Origin: Smittium culicis | Lineage: Eukaryota > Kickxellomycota > Harpellomycetes > Harpellales > Legeriomycetaceae | DNA: 29,352 bases | Assembly (NCBI GenBank): GCA_001970855.1 | Contig: LSSN01001390.1 | Span: forward strand, 1 to 29,352 | Direction: 5' to 3' | In this document: piece after piece, positions 1 through 9,870 of the stretch | How positions within the stretch are numbered: the first letter of the stretch is position 1 | How the letters are laid out: the number at the start of each line of letters is the position of its first letter | Made by a program: the position numbers and the translations under genes | The notes under the pieces: generated by a model | Database searches by the model: none | The model's input: only the letters and a program-made list of their open reading frames with translations | What the model was told of the DNA's origin: nothing

Positions 1-156
1 TTAGTATTAGTATTAGTATTAGTATTAGTATTAGTATTAGTATTAGTATTAGTATTAGTATTAGTATTAGTATTAGTATTAGTATTAGTATTAGTATTAG
101 TATTAGTATTAGTATTAGTATTAGTATTAGTATTAGTATTAGTATTAGTATTAGTA
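1..156. repeat. (TTAGTA)26 hexanucleotide array at window edge
   Basis: Twenty-six perfect head-to-tail copies of TTAGTA fill the first 156 bases and then stop abruptly at an AT-rich junction. The unit differs from the common fungal telomere repeat TTAGGG at two positions. If this were a left chromosome end, the strand running outward would read TACTAA, which is not G-rich, so the polarity is wrong for a normal telomere. It is either a microsatellite at which the assembly stopped or an unusual terminal repeat. Confidence 0.95.
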
Positions 157-1037
157 ATTTTTAGCCTTTTTTTATAGTATTGAACCAGGTATATTTAAAA
201 TAGATTTTAGAAAGCCTTGTAAATGAAAATTTTAGTTTTTTTAGTCATTTATTTGTTTAATTATAGGTTTTTATAGTATTTTATAATTTTTTTGTTGTTT
301 CTATTTTTTTTTTTACTCAGGAATATTTATTTCAACATAAATATAAAATATTAAAAATGATTTAAAATTTGTAAAAATGTTTAAAAAAATAAAAAATTTT
401 ATCAAAAAATTTTCTCCCGACTCATCTCCGCCACTCTAGCAGCTCCAGTCCAACTGGGAATTTGTATGATGTTGGTCGTTTACTAATCGCCATTTTTAAC
501 TTTTAATAATTATACGTAAAATAAATTAGAGAATTTAATTTGTGAATACTTTTTATAACCCTTTTACGGGCAGTATACTATTTTTGACCCACCAGATATA
601 GCCAACAGAGCTCAATTAAAATACTTTAACTCGAAGCTCTAAGTAATATTGGTTTGTAGAAAAATAACAGCAAATAGTAAATTTACTTATAAACCATTAA
701 CGAATCATAGAATTGATTTTTTTGAAGAGTGTTGGTCAGAATAGGGACATGATAAAATCGATATATCATCCCTGTCAATAAAAATAAAATCATAATAAAG
801 AATGTAAGGATTAACTCAATTAAATTGATAAAAAGTTTATAACACACTTTAACATCCCTACAATATTATGCCGCGCCGATAAAAATAACTAATTAAATAA
901 TTTTTCAAGGGATAAACCCTGAATACTTTTAATATTTAGATTTAACAAAGAAAAGGGAAAAGCCTATGTACAATGATTGATACTAAAAGTTTTTTTTTCT
1001 AGTAAAAAAAATTCCAGTAAAATACAGTTAATGGGAT
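157..1037. other. AT-rich spacer downstream of SNT2-like gene
   Basis: This is 3' flanking DNA of the minus-strand gene and is mostly A/T. The exception is a short GC-richer patch at about 413-500. That patch holds a minus-strand ATG-to-TGA ORF of 23 codons at 422-493, starting MAISKRPT with an A-rich start context (AAAAATGGCG). No homology was recognised and no second exon could be assigned. Nothing else is supported here. Confidence 0.6.
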
Positions 1038-4000
1038 TTAACTTAGTCTAAAGAAGCAGTCGATGCATGTCCAACTTAACTCATTAGAATTTACTTTTTT
1101 GACATGACAATTTTCCGTGAAATCTGTGTCACAAACTCCGGAAAACAAGGAGTTACTATCAAATCCACCTGTCATAATCGTGCCATAACAAAATTCATTT
1201 TTTGCGTGAATTATATTGCTTTGTTGGAAACCTTTAGTGTGTATAGGGTCTATAGGTTTAAAACATAATAACTGATTTGGGTTTTCAATTTGAAGTATTG
1301 AATAATTATTTGTAGTCCCAGATTTGGATTTAGGTACTGGGAACCAGACAGGCGAATCTTTTGCTGAGCAGATATTACAGCAAGTTATCTCATTTTTTCC
1401 CAAGTTTTTTATTGTAAAGTTAAAGTTCATCATGTACTTTGTATATGGATTAAAGCAAAGATAATCAGGAAAACTTGAATATGGGGTTTTTTTCCTCATA
1501 ACAGAGTATTTTGGAATTAATCCTGATATTAGCATGGATTGCAATAATAAAGCAACTAGGGGGAAACCATACTTATCAGAGTACCACAAATCAATGCCCA
1601 AACTATTCTTTTTTCTTGAATGCGTTGGGCAAAGCACGCTTAAAGAAAGCATATTTAAGCACGAGTTTAGCTGATAAATAGACTTATTTTTCATAAGTAA
1701 CGACTCAACATAGCTAAATCCATTATTCTGTGGCTGGTAGTTGAAGTAAAAGTCTGAAGAATTATTGCACTGTGCATCGTTGTCATCCTTTTGTGGGCTC
1801 TGTAAAAACCAGTCAGAAAACAGTGGAAGGTTTCTATGAATGTTATCTATGTAATACTTCCTAGAGTTACCCATAAATGATACCAAAGACTTTGGAACGT
1901 CAATTATGGATCTGGATTTTGGGAAAAGCTGAATAGAAAAATTTCTATCTGCTGAAAATATCGGATGAGTAAAAGAGCCTGGATCACTAGGCATGTTGTG
2001 ATAGGTGTTATTACTGGGAATTTCACTACTGTTGTTACTGGAAATAACGGCTTGGAAACTATCTGGACACTCTGAATAATTATCTATGTGCCTACTAGCG
2101 TCATTGCTCTGTTCGTTAAAAACAGATGATGAGCTGTAATTGATTGATGTAAAAAAATCAGTAACATTCTCTGAATTGCAAAATCCAGCTCTCCACAAAA
2201 CAACCGCGCAGTATGGGTGAACAGCAAAGCTACAATTACATTCTATTTTTTTATCAGCTGAAATTTTTGAACTGTTTATGCTTTCATTAGCGGCTGAGTT
2301 GGTTTTCGAGGATCTACGAGAGCGACTTTCTTCAGAATCTTTTGTATGTGATACTCCCAAGATTTTTTTTTTTTTTTTATTCTCCAAGAATTTTCTCAGC
2401 CCCATACTAAACACTTCAGCGTTCTTTAAGGGTGAAGATTTATTTCCAATCAATTCGCCTGTAAAGTGTTTATTGTTTGAGCAGTGTATGACTAAGCCAG
2501 ATTTTTTTTTGCAAACATAACATACCTAAAAAATAAAAATTTAAAAGATAATTATTAAGTTTTAAATTATTATAATTATGAAATAGTGAATTATTGTGAT
2601 ATAGTTGGATCTTACTTCAATGAAATTACTTTTGGGTAAGGATGACACACCATAAACTTTGATTTGGTCATTAAGACTGCTTACTGATTCAATTTCATTA
2701 TCATTTTGAAAGGATTTGTTTTTAGGCTGAGATAAATTTGGGCTTGGAGATTGAGAAATTGATCTCGAAACTGGATTTGAGTGAGTTCTATTTTTTCCTA
2801 GATTTGGTGTAAATTTTAGGTTTAGCCCGGGTGTTAAAAGAGCACAAATAGAGTGAACCCAATTATTTCTGTCAGTTTGCCACATTGCCTCTAGGTTGAT
2901 GCCAATTTCGGAGCAAAGGCTTGATATTTTATCAGCACCCCACATTATTTGAAATTCTCCTCTATTTTTATTTCTTAAAAATATATCCCTTTTTATACCC
3001 TCATTAGCATCCTCAATAGCATCTGCATTAGATTCCTCAATAGCACCCGCATTAGCACTTAAAAGAACTCTTTTTGGCCCAGAATTAGCACTGCTGTATC
3101 CTGATAAAGGATTTTCGGCTTCACTCCCTAAAATAATTATATTTAAATTTAAATATCAAAATGGAAATAAAAAATTTGATTTTAAACGGGTTGGTAGAAA
3201 AAATATAGCTAATTTGAAATGATTTAAAATAAGCATAGAAATATACCTTTTCGCTTTTTAGTAGAAATACTAGAGTTAGAGAATGTTGGGTTATTAGAAT
3301 TTTTCGTGAAATTTCTGTTGAACACCTGCTTACAGTAATCATGAAGTGAACTGTACGAACAAATTATACAGCGCCTATCTTTGGAGGCTGTATTAACACT
3401 TGAATTGAGACAAAAATCGCATTTCCAACTTTTTATACGCGGGATTTGTCTTCCATTTAAGTAGCCATAACAATGGGAGTGAACAGTTAAATTACATCTA
3501 GAGCAGCACAAAACTGAAGAGCTGAAATCATTTTTAGAATTTTGGCTTTTTGGCATACTGAATAAATTCAAACCCCTTGTTGATCCGTAGCAAATAGCAC
3601 ACTTTTTTAAAAAGGATTTGTTTGTATATTCAAATTCTGGATTATTTATTTTGGCATTTTCTGTTTTTCTTTTTATATGGATATTCGATTGAAGATCATT
3701 TAATGGTATAGACCCGGAAGGCACTATAATAATAAAAATAAAAATAAAAGCTGTTAATAAAAAATATTAAATAGCATAATTAATGAGAATTTTTAGAAAG
3801 ATAATAAACATAGACTTACTAACTGTAGGCTTAAGTTCTGAAGAAGCGAGGGCTGTTTGTGTAAACGAAATCACAGGCTTAGGTAGATAAGTGTGGTCAT
3901 TATTTATTGTGAGCGAAGATGCTTGATCGGATATCGACGTAGATAAGAGTAAGGGCTCTTTTACTGGTAAAAGCTCAGATTTTGGCGACATAACTTCTAA

Positions 4001-7000
4001 ATTTGAAATAATGCGAGTATTTAATGCTGCAGAAGCTAAGGTGACTTCAGTAGTAGACGTTGACGAAGAAGAATATGCGCTATTTTCTATAATAGTCGAT
4101 GACATTAAAGCTATATTCGCAGTAGGGGTATTAGAATTAGAAAAATTGGCAGTATTAGTCGTTATAGGTGGAAGTTTTGGGGCATTCTCTAGCTCAACAA
4201 CGCCATACTTACACCAGAATAAGTAGCACTTGCGACATATAGACTTATTATAGCTTTCTTCAGGAATTGTAACTGGTACATAACCAATATGCTCACTACT
4301 TGAGCTAGTATTTGTTTCAGTAGAGATAATGTTTGCTTTAGATGATCTAGTTCTATCAGATAAGTTCTTATCAGGAACTATATTCTGCTTACTAGGTTTT
4401 GAAGAGTCGACTTCTCTAGGCATCACAAGCGAGCCAGAGGGTAGTGGGTACCACTTTGAAGATCTTTCGGTTTTACATCCAGCGCATCTAGGGTTTCTGC
4501 TCCTAGAGCTTGGATCCTTCGATCTCAATGATTTTCTAGGGTTTTTGGACAAAGCTTCATAATCTAAAATTTAAAATGTTGAAAAAAATCAGACGATTAA
4601 TAGAACAGGGACTAAAAAGATAAAACTCAGATAAATTGAAAACTAATTTTCTAGTCGAAAAAAAAATAACAACTAAAAAGCATACCATTTTCTAAGCTCG
4701 GACGTTTATTGTATAGCAACGACTTGTTATATGATGACATCAAAGCCTTACACTTATCAGTATTAGCAAACCTATAATATCTCAAAACAATACTAGTACT
4801 AGGTAAGTTGGGTAAATGTTTTGTAAAAAGCGTTAACTGAGACCCATTTTCACGGATTAAAGATTCAAACTTTGAAAAGTCTTTTGATGTCCATTTGTAC
4901 CATGGGGCAGACATATTGAATTTTTCTTTTGGTGAGTTATTAAACTTGTTTTCGGAGATTGGATACAAGCTATTTTGGTATGGGCTAGTAGTGCTATTAA
5001 AGGGTGGTGAAGCTGAACCAGAGTCTGATCTGGACTTTCTTCCATTCGAACTATTATGAGAAAAAGGCGGAATGTGAGCCAGATTTTCAGTAATGTATAA
5101 TAACGGAGATTTTTCGATTTCTGATAACGCATCAGTCACATTGTGTTTACAGGATGATAATGCCATTAAAGCTGAAACTGTTGCATCAAGGATACCGAAA
5201 TCAACATTATCAGACATGTAGTTTAGAAGCAATTTTGCAGACTTTGAAACAAAATCAGTAAGAGCGCCATCTGAAGAAGTTAAAAATGTAATTTCAGGGT
5301 TAAATAAAGAGAATGAATGCGGCTTATAAACTGATCCATTAATAACTCGATCTTTGCTTTGTCCCCTTGATGTATATTTTGATTCGCTTACGCTTTTGGA
5401 TGATTTATGAGATGTTAAATTGGGGTTGTTTTTAGGCTTTGCATAAGAACTTTGGTTGAAAAGTGAGTTTTGGTTTACTAGCTCGGGGATTACAGCTTGA
5501 TATTTAGGTCCAATTCTACTCCCTGCTCGAGGATTAATTCTATCGTCGTCATCTAAATTTATAGAAAATATATATATATATATTTTTATATATAGGCATA
5601 AAAATTTTTAATATGAATATGAATATGTGATAAGTTAATGGATGGAAAGATAACAAAGAAGAAAATTACACAAAATATCATCAAGGTTGCTGTACATTCC
5701 AAAATATCTATAAGGCCATTCTTTGTTTTTTTTGGAAGGATTGGTAAAATCCATAGTGTTATTCTTGAATTCAGAGCTATTTTGGTAAGGACTGACAGTT
5801 GAATCAATATTTAGCGCTCTAAATAAGATGTATATATTTTGATAAAGCTAGAGTAAATGGGATAATAACTGAGTTATAGATAAAAACATAAATAACTGTG
5901 GATTAATTACCCTTTTCTAGAGTAAGAAACTTCTATACATTTGTTATCACGGTAGATAGAAAGATTAATAAATACAATAAATATAAAGCATGAAGTTATA
6001 AGCTATTTAAAAAAGTAAATCAAATATTAAGGTACCAGGAATATGTGAAAATCCCGTGATGGTTTTTGATGAGTTGAGGTCGTTTGGAATATTAGGCGGC
6101 GACTTGGATTCGCTGTTAGAATGTGTACTATTTAAGCTTGACGAAATTGACGAAATTTTTCTTTTACCGATTGTGGCAGCAGAGCGAGTTCGATCTGGTT
6201 TAGATAGAAGAATTTGATTGTTCTATTTAAAAAATTAAATATATAAAGGGAAAATAAATAACATGAAAAAAAATTGAATATAAGGATTAACATTATAACA
6301 GTGTAGTAAGGATAAAAAGAGTTCTATGCGTACTTTAATCTTTTGTTCATATAAATCCTTTAAGCAAGGAGCACATTGCCACGCATATCCTTTAGAGGGC
6401 TTTCTAGTTATAGGCGGATCTAAACAAGCCATATGGGTTGATTTAGCACAAATGGAACAGTTCATGGAGTTTTCTCTAAATATAAGATTATATGAAAGTT
6501 TTATGTATATTAGCTGGTATTTATTTGAAATATCTGAAGGGGGACATTGAAAAAAAGGCTAAATAGAGAAGGAAATATGACGCATTTATTAACTAAAATA
6601 TTCTCTTACCCTGTGCACCATTCAGAGCATACGACACATGCTCTCAAATCCATAGTTAACTCAATAGTTTTATTGGGCTCGCAAACAATAAATTCATAGG
6701 TTTCGGTTAATTTTTTTTTTACAGCTGGTGGAACATTTTTTACAGATGAAACAGGGATGACGTCGTATAGGCGGGTTATGTATCGATCAAATAGTGTAGA
6801 ATAATAGAAAGTATCTTCCATTGAGACGTATTTTACCAAGTCTGGAATTTGAGATCTATGTTTGACAGTGCATTTTCCTCTTATTTGAGTAACTGTGTGA
6901 GATTCAGTGTGCATGGTAGCAATTAGTAGCCTAACATCTTTAACTTTTGATTTTGTGAGATTTAAATCGTCAGAGCGGTGAAAAAGAGAAATCAAGACTT

Positions 7001-7892
7001 TAACTTCGTCAGACCATACTTGTTTTTTAGTTATCCGTGACTGTTTAGGAGGGATATTTAATTTCAATTGGGATAGCGAGATATTTAATAGACTTTTTTT
7101 ATTATTTGGTCCTGAATCATAGTCGCTAGAATCGCTTAAACTGGATAAAGAGCTATTTTCATTTAAGCTGCCATTTTCAGAAAGCTCGCTACTAGGCGCA
7201 TTATTTTCTTTATATGTGAAGTATAACGTAAATAAAGTATATTAGACAAACGCACAGTAATCAAGTGATAAAATGAAAGGCCATATAGATAATTCAGAGG
7301 AATTTTTAGATGATAAAAGAATTTTTATGAACATAATAACAAAACTTACGATTCTGATCAACTTTGGAGAGAGAAGAAAGGGATTTGTTTTTTATACTTG
7401 TTAGAGATCTTGTCTGTGTTATATTTAGCTTTGAATTGATAAATGATATTATTCTTCCGATGTAGAATCCATCATCGTAATCATCAACAGAAATATAAAC
7501 GTAATCTATTAAGAATAAATGATAATAAGTAAATATTTCGAACAGAATAATATAAAAAAACACAAGAAATATAAAGCATGAGGAGGAAATTTTAGAACTA
7601 ATAAGATGTTGGTTCATTTGAATAGAAATTGGGTCGTAATAAAATTATATATGTTTAAAAACAGAACTATATGATAATTAAGGAAAGCCCAATATCATAA
7701 TTCGATATGATAGCCTTAAAACAAGGAATACAAAAAAAGTGAAAGAGTAAAAATAATGATATAGATATATTTATATTTATATTTACCATCTTTAGATATT
7801 TCCAAGTCACCGGGTAGTATGACTTTAGTGGGTGGCGCTTGAGGATTCTCGGAAAAGTATGCTTGAATAAGAAACTTTCTTTTCTTTACCAT
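1038..7892 (-). CDS. SNT2: Snt2-like BAH/PHD/ELM2/SANT chromatin reader, 11 exons
   Basis: Spliced minus-strand exons are 7787-7892, 7350-7505, 6610-7207, 6334-6475, 6036-6222, 5670-5816, 4686-5552, 3820-4563, 3247-3723, 2616-3127 and 1038-2525. Together they give one open frame of 1807 aa. Order of domains: BAH (about residues 36-275, starting DYVYISVDDYDDGFYIGRI); PHD1 (C278, C281, C293, C296, H301, C304, C321, C324); a WPYRYFG...RAGSRIGPKYQA segment resembling ELM2 (about 425-475); SANT (about 663-706); a GATA-like finger (C761, C764, C844, C847); PHD2 (C1024 to C1087); an extended PHD (C1101, C1104, H1233, C1236, C1314, C1317, C1408, H1415, C1418); and a last CxxC pair (C1799, C1802). In yeasts Snt2 acts with Ecm5/Rpd3 or Lid2-type complexes in stress-responsive chromatin regulation, so a nuclear role is inferred. 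The start fits the usual Snt2 N-terminus (KVILPGDLE just before the BAH). The weakest boundary is the exon 3 acceptor, which reads AAG instead of YAG. Confidence 0.88.
3003..3057 (-). repeat. 24-bp imperfect tandem repeat inside SNT2-like exon 10
   Basis: Two 24-bp units (3003-3026 and 3027-3050) and a 7-bp start of a third lie within exon 10. In the protein they encode an acidic, alanine-rich 8-residue period (NAGAIEES then NADAIEDA then N). The repeat sits in the linker between the first cysteine pair of the extended PHD and its NNWVHSICALL core, so length variation here should not disturb zinc binding. Confidence 0.85.
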
Positions 7893-8994
7893 TGTAGGGT
7901 ATTAGTAGGTGTACTAGTATTGTGAATTATCAAGGTAAAAAAAGATATATATGATAAATACGAGTGAATTATCTCCAAGATATTATTTAGAACTAAATCT
8001 TTAAGAAGCGATAACCAGACAAGTTATCAAAATTATTTGGAGATATAAATCTGATATTTTAATACAAAAATATAATAGTGCTATGAAAATATTAGAGTGA
8101 TATATAAAGGAATAAAGCCGGAGATACTAGAAGGGGTAGTATAAAACAAGGCCTTAAAATATGCACAATCTAATGACCGCAGATATTTTTTAAAAAAGGC
8201 GCAATTTATTTAATGAGTTTATATATAGAAGTTTACTAAGAGTAGAATAGCTTTAAATGATAAATGGGAAATGTAACTAATTTCATATAAGAGAAAAAAG
8301 CATGTTTGAAATTGTTTTTTAAAAAATCAAAATGGGTTCTTCTAATTATTAATAATTTAATGTTAAATCTATAGTAAATTGATTGTTTAAATTTAATTTT
8401 TGCCATTTTTGATTTTCCTTTATATTTACTTTTTGCAGCTTTTGGATTCACTAGTTAGCGTGAAAAGATACATTTATAGTTAAAATATCGTTACAAGGTA
8501 TAACTGAATTATATTAATTTGATTTTACTTTCTAAATACACCAAAAAAAAATCCAAAAAATGTATACAAATATACTTTTTACTTTTTGTTTTTTATTATA
8601 TTTTCATTTCAGTATGCATGAGTTTTATTTCAGCATTTTAAAATTATAATTATATCTTGGATTTTTTGCATGATATCTCTTACTTACCCTTCTTTTAAAA
8701 CCTTATAGTCAAACCGAACCTGAAATTATTATGCTATTGATTAAATTACAGACGCATTTTCGTTTGCACACACTATGAAAATATACGCAAATCGAAATTT
8801 TTTTACTAAAACTTTTATATACTTTTCAAATTTAAATCAAGGTATATACAAATTTTTGTTTTCCGATTGTAGCTGGATATATTCCTTATCAGTTCTATTG
8901 AAATATAAGTCTGGTTGTAAAGATTTTCAGGCCTTTATTATACTTTTAATGAACTATAAACATTAAAAGTCACTTGAAACATCTTTCAGGATGG
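7893..8994. other. 5' flank of SNT2-like gene and start of gene desert
   Basis: This is AT-rich DNA upstream of the SNT2-like start codon. An open minus-strand frame at 8236-8451 begins with a lysine-rich stretch (MNPKAAKSKYKGKSKMAK) and then becomes low-complexity Phe/Ile/Tyr sequence. A plus-strand frame at 8775-8966 is similar noise. I see no family resemblance and no convincing splice partner for either, so neither is called as a gene. Confidence 0.55.
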
Positions 8995-9333
8995 TATAAA
9001 TTAATAATAACTCAGTGCTTTGCTACTAATACCACTAACACAGTTCCATAAAAATGGCGACTATTTTCGTTTTCAATATCAAAAAATATACTTGTAGTTC
9101 TCTTAAGATAACCTCATAAATCATTCGAACCAATGCTGTAAGTATTACTATTGCGCAAAGCAATCAAAGAAACTCGTATACTATTTTCGCCTTGTTTAAA
9201 TTGTATATATTTATGTTCCTATTTCTATCTCATGCAGACCACAGAATCATTTTGCTAATGGCCTTCTCAGACTATTTCTGGCACAAGAAGGCCTGAACGT
9301 GTGTACCCATATTAAAGTTGACTCTGGATCAAA

Positions 9334-9406
9334 GTAAGTGCCGATATTGAGGATGGTGGATTAGAGTAAGTGCCGATATTGAGGATGGTGGATTAGAGTA
9401 AGCGCC
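9334..9406 (+). repeat. 32-bp tandem repeat, 2.3 copies
   Basis: Two identical 32-bp units (9334-9365 and 9366-9397) begin GTAAGTGCCGATATTGAGGA and are followed by a 9-bp partial copy with one mismatch (GTAAGCGCC). The unit is purine-rich (GAGGATGGTGGATTAGAG). One frame reads SADIEDGGLE then stop, which would fit the tail of a retroelement polyprotein running into a polypurine tract. That reading is inference. Confidence 0.85.
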
Positions 9407-9411
9407 AACAT

Positions 9412-9855
9412 TGTTGATTATGTTGTATGTACGTCACACTCAAATAAACACTTTTGGCTAATCATCTCGTAGATGCATATTTTGCAAATTCCCAGTAAAA
9501 AAACAAAAACAATCTATCTTTATGCCTAGCTTTAAAACAATCAAATATTATCTGAGTCGTGCTATTGGCTCTCACAATACAGAATATAAATCTTTATTTT
9601 GATAGAATTATTGTTATGTAATATTACATACAATCATTATTTAATAACTCGCTATTATTGGTCCACACACAACACCACATAAAGCTTGGCCTATAAAAAG
9701 TGCGACCTTTAATTCGATTTTTCGTGGTAGGTATTCTGATACCTACAGATGTTTTCTAAATTATACGTTAGGTTAATTTATTTAATGTGAGAAGGTTCCT
9801 GTATATGAGAGATTATTTCGAAGAGCGGAACTTTCCCTATCAAGCTTTTCCTACT
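9412..9855 (+). mobile_element. possible LTR remnant (Ty3/gypsy-like), degenerate
   Basis: The stretch starts TGTTGATTATG directly after a purine-rich repeat that could be a polypurine tract. It carries a TATA-like box at about 9690 and is followed at about 9857 by TGGCAGCGTCAC, which starts with TGG as a tRNA primer-binding site would. A shorter alternative right end is CAACA at 9670-9674, which would give TGTTG...CAACA ends. No target-site duplication, second LTR or gag/pol reading frame is visible, so this is a hypothesis only. Confidence 0.22.
9727..9746. repeat. perfect 8-bp hairpin with 4-nt loop
   Basis: GTAGGTAT (9727-9734) pairs exactly with ATACCTAC (9739-9746) across the loop TCTG. 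It lies about 30 bp downstream of the TATA-like box in the GC-richer island, where it would fall in the 5' leader of any transcript started there. Function unknown. Confidence 0.8.
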
Positions 9856-9870
9856 TGGCAGCGTCACTTT

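Larger units (their letters stand above)
8995..9870. other. GC-richer island within the gene desert
   Basis: Base composition changes visibly: the line at 9241-9300 is about 43% GC, while lines a few kb further on are near 10%. The island contains an 8-bp-stem hairpin (9260-9267 with 9286-9293, GGCCTTCT/AGAAGGCC), a 32-bp tandem repeat, a 16-nt palindrome TATGTAATATTACATA at 9615-9630, a TATA-like CCTATAAAAAG at about 9690, a perfect hairpin at 9727-9746, and a T-run at about 9868-9878. No ORF of useful length exists. It looks like the remains of an inserted element, not a gene. Confidence 0.5.

Noticed and set aside
1..156. Standard telomere
   Set aside because: The outward-running strand would be TACTAA, without G-runs; orientation and composition do not fit a canonical telomere at a left end.
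8236..8451. Minus-strand ORF with a lysine-rich start upstream of the SNT2-like gene
   Set aside because: Only the first 20 or so residues look protein-like. The rest is AT-driven low complexity, and the SNT2-like gene already has a family-consistent start at 7892.
8775..8966. Plus-strand 63-codon ORF in the desert
   Set aside because: Phe/Ile/Tyr/Asn-rich composition follows from AT-rich DNA; no family resemblance.
9121..9150. Possible tRNA T-arm (ATTCGAAC)
   Set aside because: No acceptor stem, D-arm or anticodon arm can be folded around it on either strand.
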